Positions 33,712 to 43,426 of a stretch of 64,000 nt of DNA are shown piece after piece. Source of the DNA: Acidobacteriota bacterium (lineage in GTDB: Bacteria > Acidobacteriota > Thermoanaerobaculia > UBA5066). Within the stretch, counting starts at the first letter, position 1. Each line of letters opens with the position of its first letter. Location of the stretch: assembly GCA_016716715.1 (NCBI GenBank), contig JADJVE010000001.1, positions 186,001 through 250,000 on the forward strand, in the 5' to 3' direction. A program made the translations under genes and the position numbers. The notes below the pieces were generated by a model. It did not search any database. It was not told the DNA's origin and saw only the letters and a program-made list of their open reading frames with translations.

Positions 33712-35760
33712 TCAGCCCATCTTCCCGAAGACCGCCTTGCGAACGTTCTCCTTCATCGTCTCGACCTCGGGCCGCGCGGCGGCGCTCGCGCCGTCGCCGT
33801 CGGCCTGGTTCGCGACGAAGAGCGCGAAGAGCGCCTCGAGGACGTTGCCCGTGCGCGAGCCGTCGGCCCCGCCGCCGCCGACCATCACGCGGGGGACGAT
33901 GTCGACCTTCGACTTCTCGATGGCCTCCGCGAACCGCGAGAGGACGGCCTGCGCGACCTGGTAGCGCGGCCCGCCGTAGGCGCGGACCTGCTCCTCGGCC
34001 GCGACCGCCTGCGCGATGCCGACGCGCGCCGCCCGGTCGGCCTCGGCGCCTCCCACCGCCTGGATGCGCGCGGCGTCCGCGTCCGCGAGGATGCGCACCT
34101 TCTTGCCTTCCGCGTCGGCGAGCGCCTGGATCTGCGCCGCCTGCTGGAGCGAACGCTGGTATTCGGCCTTGCCCTGGTTGGACTGAACGGTGATCGAGAC
34201 CTCCGACTCGGTCAGAAGAGACTGCTGCTTCGCGCGCGCCTCGGCCTCGCGGAGCTCGCGCTCCTTGACGGCGGCCGTCTGCTGGCGCGTGTACGTCTCG
34301 ACCTGCTCGGCAGCCACCTGCCGCGCACGGAGCTGGTTCAGGATCTGCTCGATCGAGCCTCCCGGCGCCGCGCCCGGCGTCCCGATGAGAACCTCCTCGA
34401 GCTCGAGGTTGTAGCGCGCGAACTTGTCCTTCATCTCCCGCGAGGCCGCGTCCTGGATCGCGCTGCGGTCCTGGATGAGCTGCAGGAGCGTGCGCGTCTG
34501 GCCCACGTTCTTGAAATAGGCCGACACCATCGGGTCGAGCGTCTGCTCGACGAGTTTCTTGATGTCGCCGAAACGCTGGATGACGAGCGGCGCCTTCCGA
34601 TAGTCGATGTGGATCACCACCGAGAGAGGCAGCGTCGGCTCGAACGCGTCCTTCGTGATGAGGCCGATCTCCGACAGGTTCTCGTCGAGGCGGTGCGAGC
34701 CCGTCTCCGAGCGGATCCACTTCAGGATGATGTTCGTCGTCGGCACCGTCACGACGCGGCCCGCGTACGTGTTGAAGGCGTACTTTCCGGGGCCGAGCGG
34801 GACGCTCCAGACGCCGCGGCAGCCCGCGGTCACGGTCTCGCCGTGCGCGTACTCGGGGCCCGAGAGGTCGACGCCGACCCGGCCCGTGTAGGACACGACG
34901 ACGCCGACCGAGCCGACGTCGACGACGGTCTTCGGGATCATTTCGACCGTCGCGAAGAGGCGGTTCAGGACGTACGTGCCCTCGACGAGGACCTCGAGCT
35001 GGCGGCCGCGCAAGCCGCCCGCGGCGAGGTAGCGCTCCGGATCCTGGAACTTGTTGTGGTACGTCGCGCGCTGGGCGGGGTCGTCGCCCACGACGGGCGC
35101 GATGATCTCGCCCTCCGCGAGCGACGGGCCGTCGTGGACGGTCACGATCCCGACGAGGTCGTCGCCGCCCTTGATGACGACGGGCGTGAAGCCCTGGCGC
35201 TCGGCGATGAGCTGCGCCATGCGGCGGAGCACCTCTTCGTCCTGCTTGTCGAGCGGGAGCTGGAGGACGCCGGAGTCGGTCACGACCGCGAAGAGCGCGA
35301 GGTTGATCGCCCACGTGCCTTCGCGGAGGACCATCCGCTGCGGCCCGCGCTGGCCGCCGCCGGTGATGAAGGCCATCGCGTCCTGGTAGTCGGGCGCCTT
35401 GCCCGCCGAGGCGAGCGTCTGCGTGGGGGAGAGCGGCTGGCCGTCGCGCGCGAAGACGTAGCCGATCTTGCCCTGGGGAATCGTCACGAGGGGCACGCGG
35501 TGGACGCGGTAGAGGACGCGCGGCAGGACGTGCCAGCCGCCGCGCAGGAGCTGAGGCTGAAAGCCCGCCTCGCCGTGAAGCGCGATGAGGCCGGACGTGA
35601 CCGACCCCTTCGCGCTGACGAGCTTCTCCACGATCCCGACGCGATTGTTCGGGATCCACCGGAAGAAAAGCGCGGCCCCAAGCGCGCCGAGGAGGAGGAC
35701 GAGGCTCACGAGGGCCAGGAACGCGTGAGCCGAGACGAAGAGTTCGAGCGCCTTGAACAC
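33712..35760 (-). CDS. flotillin-like SPFH/Band 7 membrane protein
   Basis: A 682-residue protein with one N-terminal helix (HAFLALVSLVLLLGALGAALF, about 11-32) followed by an SPFH/Band 7 domain (RVGIVEKLVSAKGS, GKIGYVFARDG and a central portion to about 430). A long Ala/Glu/Gln-rich coiled coil follows (about 455-610, with RARQVAAEQVETYTRQQTA and AEADRAARVGIAQAVAAEE), as in flotillins. The tail is Gly-rich. Such proteins scaffold membrane domains and respond to membrane stress. It sits between the LytS kinase and the LytTR regulator, with a LiaF-like gene upstream, which supports an envelope-stress role. GTG start at 35760, with AAGGGAG before it. Confidence 0.85.
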   Translation of the reverse strand: MFKALELFVSAHAFLALVSLVLLLGALGAALFFRWIPNNRVGIVEKLVSAKGSVTSGLIALHGEAGFQPQLLRGGWHVLPRVLYRVHRVPLVTIPQGKIGYVFARDGQPLSPTQTLASAGKAPDYQDAMAFITGGGQRGPQRMVLREGTWAINLALFAVVTDSGVLQLPLDKQDEEVLRRMAQLIAERQGFTPVVIKGGDDLVGIVTVHDGPSLAEGEIIAPVVGDDPAQRATYHNKFQDPERYLAAGGLRGRQLEVLVEGTYVLNRLFATVEMIPKTVVDVGSVGVVVSYTGRVGVDLSGPEYAHGETVTAGCRGVWSVPLGPGKYAFNTYAGRVVTVPTTNIILKWIRSETGSHRLDENLSEIGLITKDAFEPTLPLSVVIHIDYRKAPLVIQRFGDIKKLVEQTLDPMVSAYFKNVGQTRTLLQLIQDRSAIQDAASREMKDKFARYNLELEEVLIGTPGAAPGGSIEQILNQLRARQVAAEQVETYTRQQTAAVKERELREAEARAKQQSLLTESEVSITVQSNQGKAEYQRSLQQAAQIQALADAEGKKVRILADADAARIQAVGGAEADRAARVGIAQAVAAEEQVRAYGGPRYQVAQAVLSRFAEAIEKSKVDIVPRVMVGGGGADGSRTGNVLEALFALFVANQADGDGASAAARPEVETMKENVRKAVFGKMG

Positions 35761-35841
35761 GGGAACTCCCTTCGGGATCGCGGGTGACGGGCCACTCAGA
35801 CGGCGGAGCCGCGCCGCGAATCCCTTTTCAGACGGAGTGGG

Positions 35842-35878
35842 GAACGCCCCTGCGGGGAGCCGTCAGGCCCTGGGGCGT
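35842..35878. other. structured element in the 266-base gap upstream of the flotillin-like gene
   Basis: AACGCCCC (35842-35849) pairs perfectly with GGGGCGTT (35871-35878) across a 21-base loop that can itself fold. It lies downstream of the kinase stop and upstream of the flotillin-like gene, both on the minus strand. It could terminate the kinase transcript or be a regulatory leader. The rest of the gap (35761-36026) shows no gene or clear promoter. Confidence 0.3.
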
Positions 35879-36026
35879 TTGCTGCGTGACATGTTTGCCA
35901 CCTGATCCCAATGTGCGTCCGGGAAGTCGCTTCGTCAAACCGGCGGCTGGCACGCTCGATGCAGCTCCAGGCTGTACCGGGAAGCACAAGTGCCAGGAGA
36001 TGGCATGGGAGTCGCGCGCGGGCGCG

Positions 36027-37082
36027 TCAGACGCGCGCGGGCAGCTCGATCTCGGCGCGGAACGTCGCGTCCACGCGGCGCGCGGAGAAGCGGCCGGCGT
36101 CGCCCCACGAGGCGGACACGCGCCGGGCGACGTTCACGAGGCCGAGCCCCGTTCCCGCGGCGGGCGGTGCGTCGTCGTCGGCGGGGTTCTCGACGACGAT
36201 CGAAACGCGGTCGCCGAAGCGCTTCGTCACGAGCGTGAGCGTGCCGCCGTCGATGCGGCGCGCGATCCCGTGCTTGACGGCGTTCTCGACGAGCGGCTGC
36301 AGGAGGAGCGGCGGCACGAGCGAATCCGCCGCGGCCGGGTCGAGGTCCTCGGTGAACCCGAGGCGGTCGCCGAAACGCACGCGCTCGACCGCGAGGTAGC
36401 GCCGCGCGAGCGCGATCTCCTCCGAGAGCGGGATCTCCGCCTTGCCCGAGAGGCCGAGCGTCGTCCGGAGAAAGTCCGACAGCAGCGCGCACATGCGGCG
36501 CGCCTCCTCGGGGCGCGACGCGGCCAGCGAGCCGATCGAGTTGAGCGCGTTGAAGAGGAAGTGGGGGTTCAGGCGCTCCTTGAGGGCCTGGAGCTCGGCG
36601 TCGCGCGCGAGGGACTTGAGCTCCACCTCGCGCTCCTCGCGCTCCTTCGCGTCCCGCGCCGCCGCGAGGAGGTAGTGGAGCGCGACCGCGAGGAGGTACA
36701 GGAGGATGCCGAGGAGGAGGACGACGAGCGTCGCCCGCCGGAGCGCCTCGGGCAGCGCCGCGAACGGCGGGGCGAGGGCGAGAAGGCCGCCGAGCGTCGC
36801 GCCCCAGAGCACCCAGAGCGACGCAGCCACGACCGACGCGACCGTGAGCGTGACGGCGAGCGAAAAGAGCCGGGACGTCCGGATCGGGAATGCGATGCAC
36901 AGGTACCACGAGGAAAGGCACACGAAGGCGTACACGCCCGTCAGGAGCGGCGAGACGACGGCGGCCTCGAGCGCCGTCATCCCGCCCGCGAGGACGAGGA
37001 GCGCGCCGAGGATGGCCGTGAGCGGGACCCACGCGATCAGGTAGACCGCGAAGGCGCCCGGCCGCGCGAGAAGCGGGTGCAC
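36027..37082 (-). CDS. LytS-type sensor histidine kinase
   Basis: A 351-residue kinase with four to five N-terminal helices (about 10-32, 36-58, 72-95, 100-115, 117-140) and no extracellular domain. The His_kinase domain has the phospho-acceptor in LNPHFLFNALNSIGSL near 176. The ATPase part carries LVENAVKHGIARR and GTGLGLVNVARR. The ATG at 37082 is 9 bases after the stop of the LiaF-like gene, so the two form an operon, as LiaF and LiaS do in Firmicutes. The probable partner regulator is at 32914. The ADDD stretch at the G1 box (ENPADDDAPPAAG) is unusually long for the family. Confidence 0.9.
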   Translation of the reverse strand: MHPLLARPGAFAVYLIAWVPLTAILGALLVLAGGMTALEAAVVSPLLTGVYAFVCLSSWYLCIAFPIRTSRLFSLAVTLTVASVVAASLWVLWGATLGGLLALAPPFAALPEALRRATLVVLLLGILLYLLAVALHYLLAAARDAKEREEREVELKSLARDAELQALKERLNPHFLFNALNSIGSLAASRPEEARRMCALLSDFLRTTLGLSGKAEIPLSEEIALARRYLAVERVRFGDRLGFTEDLDPAAADSLVPPLLLQPLVENAVKHGIARRIDGGTLTLVTKRFGDRVSIVVENPADDDAPPAAGTGLGLVNVARRVSASWGDAGRFSARRVDATFRAEIELPARV

Positions 37083-37091
37083 GGCGCGCCT

Positions 37092-37790
37092 TCAGTTCTT
37101 GACGCCGAGGCCGCCGAAGAGGATGAACCCCGTGACGTACAGCTCCTTGTGCGGCGCTCCGGGCAGAGGTGGCCGTGTCTTGTCGTCCTGCCCGCCGAAG
37201 ATCGCGATCGCCTTCATCGAGACGTTCCACGTCTCCGGGACGCGGATCTCGCCGCCGCCGCAGAAGCAGAAGACGTCGATGGCGGCGGAATCGCCGGCCA
37301 TCTGCGCCTCGCGCAGGTCGATTTCGAAGCCGCCGAACATGGCGTTCGCCTGCCCGCCCCGGAACTCCTGCGACTGGATTCGGCGCTTGCCGCCGCCGAA
37401 GATCGCCCACTCGCTCAGCGTCCCGCCGGGCGCCCCGCCGCCGGGAGCCGGGCCGGCCTGCCGCCGCCAGTGCTCGAGCACGATGTTGAGACCGACGAGG
37501 ACGAAGATGAGCGGGAAGAGCATCGAGAGCCGGAACCACAGGAGATTGAACTCGCGCGCGAGGAGCAGCCCGCCGATCCCGATGAGGACGAGGCCCGCGA
37601 AGAAGTTCCGCGACACGAGGCGCAGGAGGCCGACCGCGACGAGGACGAGAGGCCAGTAGCGCCAGACCTCGCGCACCTGGACGAATCCGAGGTTCGCGGC
37701 GGTGAAGAGGAGGCCTCCGGCGATGAAGAGGAGCCCGACGAGCAGGCGTCCGGTCGGGAGCTGGCGGGGTGTCGGAGCGGTCGGGTCCAT
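37092..37790 (-). CDS. LiaF-like membrane protein (LiaI/LiaF-TM plus LiaF C-terminal domain)
   Basis: A 232-residue protein. The first half has about four short helices (GRLLVGLLFIAGGLLFTAANL, YWPLVLVAVGLLRLV, FFAGLVLIGIGGLLLA, LFPLIFVLVGLNIVL), typical of LiaI-LiaF transmembrane regions. The second half is a soluble beta-helix-like domain (AIFGGGKRRIQSQEFRGGQANAMFGG, AIDVFCFCGGGEIRVPETWNV, IFGGLGVKN), as in LiaF/VraT, which inhibit a sensor kinase until envelope stress occurs. GGAGG 5 bases before the ATG at 37790 decides this start over an upstream GTG or ATG. The kinase gene follows within 10 bases. Confidence 0.85.
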   Translation of the reverse strand: MDPTAPTPRQLPTGRLLVGLLFIAGGLLFTAANLGFVQVREVWRYWPLVLVAVGLLRLVSRNFFAGLVLIGIGGLLLAREFNLLWFRLSMLFPLIFVLVGLNIVLEHWRRQAGPAPGGGAPGGTLSEWAIFGGGKRRIQSQEFRGGQANAMFGGFEIDLREAQMAGDSAAIDVFCFCGGGEIRVPETWNVSMKAIAIFGGQDDKTRPPLPGAPHKELYVTGFILFGGLGVKN

Positions 37791-37886
37791 GTCTGCCTCC
37801 GTGGGAAAGGTACGCGCCCGCGGGGCCTTCAGCCCGGGCAAATCGGCGAACGCACGGCCGGGATCGGTAAACGGCTCCGAGGGGCG

Positions 37887-40800
37887 TCAGCGGGCCGCGG
37901 CGGCGGGCACGGCGACGCGCGCGGGCTCGTACCCGAGGTTCGGCGCGAGCCAGCGCTCGGCCTCCTCCACGGGGAGCCCCTTGCGGCGGGCGTAGTCCTC
38001 GACCTGGTCCCTCCCGAGGCGGCCGACCGCGAAGTAATGCGCGTCGGGGTGCGCGAAGTAGAAGCCGGAGACCGACGCCGCCGGAGACATCGCGAAGCTC
38101 TCCGTGAGGCGGATGCCGGCGGCGTCCTCGGCTCCGAGGAGGTCGAAGAGCGTGCGCTTCTCGGTGTGGTCGGGGCACGCGGGATAGCCCGGCGCGGGGC
38201 GGATGCCGCGGTACTTCTCCCGAAGGAGCTCCTCGTGCGTGAGGGCCTCGCCGCGCCCGTAGCCCCAGTCGGAGCGGGCGCGCTGGTGCAGCATCTCGGC
38301 GAACGCCTCGGCGAGGCGATCCGCAAGCGCCTTCGCGAGGATCGCGGAATAGTCGTCGTGCGCGGCCTCGAAGGACCGGGCAAGCTCGTCGGCGCCGATA
38401 CCGGCCGTCACGGCAAAGAGGCCGATGTGATCCCTCCGGCCGCTCGCGGCGGGCGCCACGTAGTCCGCGAGCGCCTCCAGCGGCTGGCCCTCGGGCTTCT
38501 CCATCTGCTGGCGGAGCGTGTGAAGCGTCGCGAGCCTCTTCGTGCGCGCCTCGTCGGCGAAGACGGCGACGTCGTCGCCCTCGGACGCGGCGGGGAAGAA
38601 CGCGTGGACTCCGCGGGCGGTCAGGAGCCGCTCCTGCACGACGCGCGCGAGGAGCGCCTGCGCGTCGGCAAAGAGCTCTCTGGCTCTTTCCCCCAGGACC
38701 GCGTCGTCCAGGATCTGGGGATAGCGGCCGCGCATCTCCCACGCGTGGAAGAACGGCGACCAGTCGATGAACGGGACGAGCGTTTCGAGCGGCACGTCGT
38801 GGAGGACGCGGACGCCCGTGAAGGACGGGACGGCAAGGTCCGCCGCCGCCCAGTCGAGCTTCGGGCGGCGCGCCCGGGCCGCCGCGAGCGGGACGAGGGG
38901 CTTCTTTGCCCGCGCCTCGTGCTCGGCGGCGAGGAGCGCCTGCTTCTTGCGGTTCGTCTCCGCGAACGCCGCCTTCTCTCCGCCAAGGAGGCCGGAGACG
39001 ACGCCGACCGCGCGCGAGGCGTCGTGCACGTGGACGACGGGCTTGCCGTACGCGGGGGCGATCTTCACGGCGGTGTGGACGGGGCTCGTCGTGGCGCCAC
39101 CGATGAGGAGCGGCACGGCGAAGCCCCCGCGCTCCAGCTCGCGCGCCACGTGCGTCATCTCCTCGAGCGACGGCGTGATGAGGCCCGAGAGGCCGACGGC
39201 GTCGACGGCGTGCTCCTTCGCCGCCTTGAGGATGCGGTCGGCGGCGACCATCACGCCGAGGTCGATCACCTCGTAGCCGTTGCACGCGAGGACGACGCCG
39301 ACGATGTTCTTCCCGATGTCGTGGACGTCGCCCTTGACCGTCGCGAGAAGGATCCTGCCCTGCGACGTCGACGCCCCGGCGGCCTTGTCGGCCTGGAGGT
39401 ACGGCTCGAGGTACGCGACCGCGCGCTTCATGACGCGCGCGCTCTTGACGACCTGCGGCAGGAACATCTTCCCGGCGCCGAAGAGGTCGCCGACGACGTT
39501 CATTCCCGCCATGAGCGGCCCCTCGATGACGTCCAGCGGCCGGGCGAGCGCCCGGCGCGCCTCTTCGGTATCGGCCTCGACGAAGTCCGTGATGCCGTGG
39601 ACGAGGGCGTGCGTCAGGCGCTCTTCGACCGTCCCGCTCCGCCACGCGTCGGTCTTCGCCTCGGCCGGGCCGGCCTGCTTCACGGACGCGGCGAATGCGA
39701 GGAGGCGCTCGGTGGCGTCGCTTCGCCGGTTCAGGAGGACGTCCTCGACGCGCTCGAGGAGATCCTTCGGGACGTCCTCGTAGACCGCGAGCTGGCCGGC
39801 GTTCACGATCCCCATGTCGAGTCCGGCGCGGATCGCGTGGTAGAGGAACGCCGCGTGCATCGCCTCGCGGACCGTGTTGTTCCCGCGGAACGAGAACGAC
39901 ACGTTCGAGATCCCGCCGGAGACCTTCGCGAACGGGAGCGCCTCCTTGATGCGGCGCGTCGCCTCGAAGAAGTCGACGGCGTAGGAATCGTGCTCCTCGA
40001 TGCCCGTGGCGACCGTCAGGACGTTCGGGTCGAAGATGACGTCCTCGGGCGGGAATCCGACCTCTTCGGTGAGGATCCGGTACGCGCGGGAGGCGATCGC
40101 GAGCTTGCGTTCGGCCGTCGCCGCCTGGCCGGCCTCGTCGAACGCCATCACGATCACCGCGGCGCCGTAGCGCCGGACGAGCCGCGCGTGGGCGCGGAAC
40201 GCGTCCTCGCCCTCCTTCAGGCTGAGCGAGTTCACGACGGCCTTGCCCTGCAGGCACCTCAGGCCCGCCTCGATCACGTCCCACTTCGAGCTGTCGAGCA
40301 TGATCGGCAGCTTCGCGATGTCCGGCTCCGCCGAAACGAGGCTGAGGAAACGCGTCATCGCGGCGGCCCCGTCCAGCATCCCCTCGTCCATGCAGACGTC
40401 GAGGACGTTCGCGCCGCCCTCCACCTGCTGCCGCGCGACGGCGAGCGCGCCCTCGTAGTCGCCCGCGAGGACGAGCTTCGAGAACCTCGGCGAGCCCGTC
40501 ACGTTCGTCCGCTCGCCGACGACCGTGAAGACACCGTCGCGCAGCGTGTACGGCTCGAGGCCGCTGAGGCGCGTGGCGCGCGGGACCTCGGGGACGCGCC
40601 GCGGCGGGATGCCGTGGACGGCGTCGGCGATCGCGCGGATGTGCTCCGGCGTCGTCCCGCAGCAGCCGCCCACGACGTTGACCCAGCCCTCGCGCGCGAA
40701 GGCCGCGAGGTCGGCGCACATGATCTCGGGCGTCTCGTCGAAGCCGCCAAACGCGTTCGGGAGGCCGGCGTTCGGATACGCGCTCGTGAAGACCGGCGCG

Positions 40801-41585
40801 AGGCCCGACAGCTCTTCGACGTACGGCCGCATCTCCCTGGCCCCGAGCGCGCAGTTGATCCCGACCGAGAGGAGCGGGACGTGGGCGATCGAGTTCCAGA
40901 ACGCCTCGACCATCTGGCCCGAGAGCGTCCGGCCGGACTTGTCCGTGATCGTGACGGAAACCATGAGCGGGACGCGCCGCGCGCCCTCGTCGAGGAGCTG
41001 CTGCGCCGCGAAGAGCGCCGCCTTGAGGACGAGCGTGTCGAAGACCGTCTCGAAGAGGAGGACGTCGGCGCCGCCGTCGAGAAGGCCGCGCACCTGCTCG
41101 CGGTACGCGGCGACCATGTCCGTGAAGACGTGCGTGCGCTTGCCCGGGTCGTTCACGTCCACGGCGAGGGACAGCGTCCGGTTCGTCGGCCCGAGGGCGC
41201 CCGCGACGAAGGCGTCCTTGCCGGTCGCCGCGCGGTGGGCGTCGACGGCGCTCCGCGCGAGCCGCGCGGCCGCGACGTTCAGCTCGTACGCGAGCGGCTC
41301 GAGGCCGTAGTCCGCGAGCGAGATCGCCTGCGCGTTGAACGTGTTCGTCTCGAGGATGTCCGCGCCGGCCTCGAGGTACTGGCGATGGATCTTCTCGACG
41401 ATGGCGGGCTGCGTGAGGACGAGGAGGTCGTTGGCGCCCTTGAGGTCCCTTGCGTGATTGCGGAACCGGTCCCCGCGGTACGCGGCCTCGTCCAGACCCT
41501 CGCGCTGGATCATCGTCCCCATCGCTCCGTCGATCACGGCGACCCGGCGGGAGAGCAGCGCCCGCAGGCGTGCCTCGGCGCTCAT
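37887..41585 (-). CDS. metH: cobalamin-dependent methionine synthase
   Basis: A full-length 1232-residue MetH. Domains in order: homocysteine-binding barrel (zinc ligands in NCALGA near 243 and GGCCGTTPEH near 305), pterin-binding barrel (GERTNVTGSPRF), B12-binding domain with DVHDIGKNIVGVVL (axial His near 754) and a C-terminal reactivation domain binding SAM (GYPACPDHTEKRTLFDLL). It transfers methyl from methyl-tetrahydrofolate to homocysteine via methylcobalamin. The ATG overlaps the stop of the upstream methyltransferase/MTHFR gene by four bases (ATGA), so both are one operon. No cobalamin or SAM riboswitch fits in the 34-base gap at the operon head. Confidence 0.96.
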   Translation of the reverse strand: MSAEARLRALLSRRVAVIDGAMGTMIQREGLDEAAYRGDRFRNHARDLKGANDLLVLTQPAIVEKIHRQYLEAGADILETNTFNAQAISLADYGLEPLAYELNVAAARLARSAVDAHRAATGKDAFVAGALGPTNRTLSLAVDVNDPGKRTHVFTDMVAAYREQVRGLLDGGADVLLFETVFDTLVLKAALFAAQQLLDEGARRVPLMVSVTITDKSGRTLSGQMVEAFWNSIAHVPLLSVGINCALGAREMRPYVEELSGLAPVFTSAYPNAGLPNAFGGFDETPEIMCADLAAFAREGWVNVVGGCCGTTPEHIRAIADAVHGIPPRRVPEVPRATRLSGLEPYTLRDGVFTVVGERTNVTGSPRFSKLVLAGDYEGALAVARQQVEGGANVLDVCMDEGMLDGAAAMTRFLSLVSAEPDIAKLPIMLDSSKWDVIEAGLRCLQGKAVVNSLSLKEGEDAFRAHARLVRRYGAAVIVMAFDEAGQAATAERKLAIASRAYRILTEEVGFPPEDVIFDPNVLTVATGIEEHDSYAVDFFEATRRIKEALPFAKVSGGISNVSFSFRGNNTVREAMHAAFLYHAIRAGLDMGIVNAGQLAVYEDVPKDLLERVEDVLLNRRSDATERLLAFAASVKQAGPAEAKTDAWRSGTVEERLTHALVHGITDFVEADTEEARRALARPLDVIEGPLMAGMNVVGDLFGAGKMFLPQVVKSARVMKRAVAYLEPYLQADKAAGASTSQGRILLATVKGDVHDIGKNIVGVVLACNGYEVIDLGVMVAADRILKAAKEHAVDAVGLSGLITPSLEEMTHVARELERGGFAVPLLIGGATTSPVHTAVKIAPAYGKPVVHVHDASRAVGVVSGLLGGEKAAFAETNRKKQALLAAEHEARAKKPLVPLAAARARRPKLDWAAADLAVPSFTGVRVLHDVPLETLVPFIDWSPFFHAWEMRGRYPQILDDAVLGERARELFADAQALLARVVQERLLTARGVHAFFPAASEGDDVAVFADEARTKRLATLHTLRQQMEKPEGQPLEALADYVAPAASGRRDHIGLFAVTAGIGADELARSFEAAHDDYSAILAKALADRLAEAFAEMLHQRARSDWGYGRGEALTHEELLREKYRGIRPAPGYPACPDHTEKRTLFDLLGAEDAAGIRLTESFAMSPAASVSGFYFAHPDAHYFAVGRLGRDQVEDYARRKGLPVEEAERWLAPNLGYEPARVAVPAAAAR

Positions 41586-43426
41586 CCGAGCGCCTCCATG
41601 AGGCGCTTGACGACGCCGTAGCGGCCCATCGGCATCACGTGCAGGCCGCGGACGCGCGCCGCCATCTCCTTGGCGAGCTCGAGGGCGAGCGCGATGCCCT
41701 CCTCCTCCTCGAACTCCGGCCCCTTGTCGGCGGCCTTGCGCATCCTCTCGATCAGGGACTCGGGGACGACCATCCCCGGAACCTCGTTCGCGAAGTAGAG
41801 GGCCTGCTTGAGGCTCTTCGGCGGGATGAGGCCGACGAGGACGGGAATCGAACGCGACTCGGCGCGCGCGCAGAACCGGTCCAGCGCCGCGAGATCCCAG
41901 ACGGGCTGCGTCTGGGCGAACGTCGCTCCCGCGTCGATCTTCGCGGCGAGCTTCGAGATCTCGACGTCGAGGTCCTTGGCGGCCGGGTTCGCGGCGCAGC
42001 CGATCGCGAAGGACGTGGCGGCTCCGATCGCGCCGCCCGCGAGGTCGACGCCCGCGTTCAGGCCCTTGACGATGCGCAGGAGACCGAGCGTGTCGACCTC
42101 GCCGACGGGCTTGGCCTGCGGGTAATCGCCGATCTTCAGCGGGTCGCCGCCCACGACGAGAAGCGCCTTGATCCCGAGGCCCGCGGCCCCGAGGAGGTCC
42201 GACTGGATGCCGAGCACGTTCCGGTCGCGCGGCGAGAAATGGAAGATCGTCTCGGCGCCCGTCTCGTGGCGGATGAGGTGGGCGACGGCGATCGAGGACA
42301 TCCGGAGGCGCGCCATCGGGTTGTCCGTGACGTTCACGGCGTCGACGCCGAGCGTCTTGAGCGTGCGGGCGCCGTCCAGCGCCACCGAGGAGTCGAAGCC
42401 CTTCGGCGGCTCGACCTCGACCGTCACGACGCGGGCCGCGGGGTCGGCGAGCTTGCGCTTGAACGCGGACGTCTCGAGCGGCGCGGCCTCGGGCCGCGGG
42501 CGCTCGGACGACACGAAGACGGACGGGGCGGCGTGGGCGGCGCGGCGGGCCTTGCCGACGGTCTCGCGGGCCATCGCGGCGACGTGCTCGGGGCCCGTGC
42601 CGCAGCAGCCGCCGAGGTACGCGGCGCCGGCCTGCACGGCCTCACGCGCCGTCTCGCGGAAGTAGTCGGCCGTCGCGGGGTAGACGGTGCGGCCGCCGAC
42701 GATCCACGGGTAGCCCGCGTTCGGCATGAGCGAGACGGGGAGGGAAACTGAGGACGTCGCGCGCGTCAGGACCTCGAGGGATTCCTGCGGGCCGATCGCG
42801 CAGTTCAGGCCGACGACGTCCGCGCCGGCGTCCGCAAGCGCGCGGAGGCTCTCGGCCGCCTCGTCGCCGAAGCTCGTTTTGCCGTCCGCGAGGAACGTCA
42901 TGGACGCGAGGACGGGGATCTCCGCCGAGAGGGCGCGCGCGGCGCGCACGGCCTCGAGGATCTCGAGCAGGGACGAGAACGTCTCGAAGACGAGGAGGTC
43001 GACTTTTTCCTCGAGGAGGATGCGGAGCTGCTCGGTGAAGATTTCCCGAACGTGAGGGCGGGTGAGCGGCCCGTAGGGCTTGACGAGCTGCCCGAGAGGG
43101 CCGACGACGCCTCCGACGTAGACGTATTCGCCCTCGGCCGAGGCATGCGCGAGGCGGACCGCTTCGCGGTTGATCTTCTCGAGCGAGTCCGCCCAGTCGA
43201 ACTTCGTGAGCTTGGAGCGGTTCGCGTCCCACGTATTCGTGGAGATCACCTGGGCGCCGGCGGCGGCGTAGTCGTCGTGGATCTCCTTGACGAGGTCCGG
43301 AGTCGTGAGGCAGACCGGAGAGCGCGGGCCGTCCGCGGGGGCGCCGCGCGAGACGAGGAGCGTGCCCATGGCGCCGTCGCCGAGCAGGACCTCGGTCTTC
43401 AGGCGCTCGCGGATGTCTCTCTTCAT
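41582..43426 (-). CDS. bifunctional homocysteine S-methyltransferase / methylenetetrahydrofolate reductase
   Basis: A 614-residue fusion. Residues 1-300 are a homocysteine methyltransferase barrel with LLGDGAMGTLL at the start, NCAIGP and the zinc motif GGCCGTGPEH near 273. Residues about 320-614 are a methylenetetrahydrofolate reductase (VTVEVEPPKGFDSS, VNVTDNPMARLRMSS, HFSPRDRNVLGIQSDLLG, GDPLKIGDYPQAKPV). The reductase makes methyl-THF, the substrate of MetH encoded immediately downstream. The methyltransferase half could use methyl-THF plus cobalamin or S-methylmethionine. GAGGG before the ATG at 43426 decides the start. Two homocysteine methyltransferase modules in one operon suggest division of labour. 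Confidence 0.93.
   Translation of the reverse strand: MKRDIRERLKTEVLLGDGAMGTLLVSRGAPADGPRSPVCLTTPDLVKEIHDDYAAAGAQVISTNTWDANRSKLTKFDWADSLEKINREAVRLAHASAEGEYVYVGGVVGPLGQLVKPYGPLTRPHVREIFTEQLRILLEEKVDLLVFETFSSLLEILEAVRAARALSAEIPVLASMTFLADGKTSFGDEAAESLRALADAGADVVGLNCAIGPQESLEVLTRATSSVSLPVSLMPNAGYPWIVGGRTVYPATADYFRETAREAVQAGAAYLGGCCGTGPEHVAAMARETVGKARRAAHAAPSVFVSSERPRPEAAPLETSAFKRKLADPAARVVTVEVEPPKGFDSSVALDGARTLKTLGVDAVNVTDNPMARLRMSSIAVAHLIRHETGAETIFHFSPRDRNVLGIQSDLLGAAGLGIKALLVVGGDPLKIGDYPQAKPVGEVDTLGLLRIVKGLNAGVDLAGGAIGAATSFAIGCAANPAAKDLDVEISKLAAKIDAGATFAQTQPVWDLAALDRFCARAESRSIPVLVGLIPPKSLKQALYFANEVPGMVVPESLIERMRKAADKGPEFEEEEGIALALELAKEMAARVRGLHVMPMGRYGVVKRLMEALG

Noticed and set aside
35784..41621. 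1945-codon open frame on the plus strand opposite metH
   Set aside because: It is an antisense shadow of the flotillin-like, kinase, LiaF-like and metH genes; its composition is Arg/Asp/Glu-rich with no domain, typical for GC-rich codon complement.
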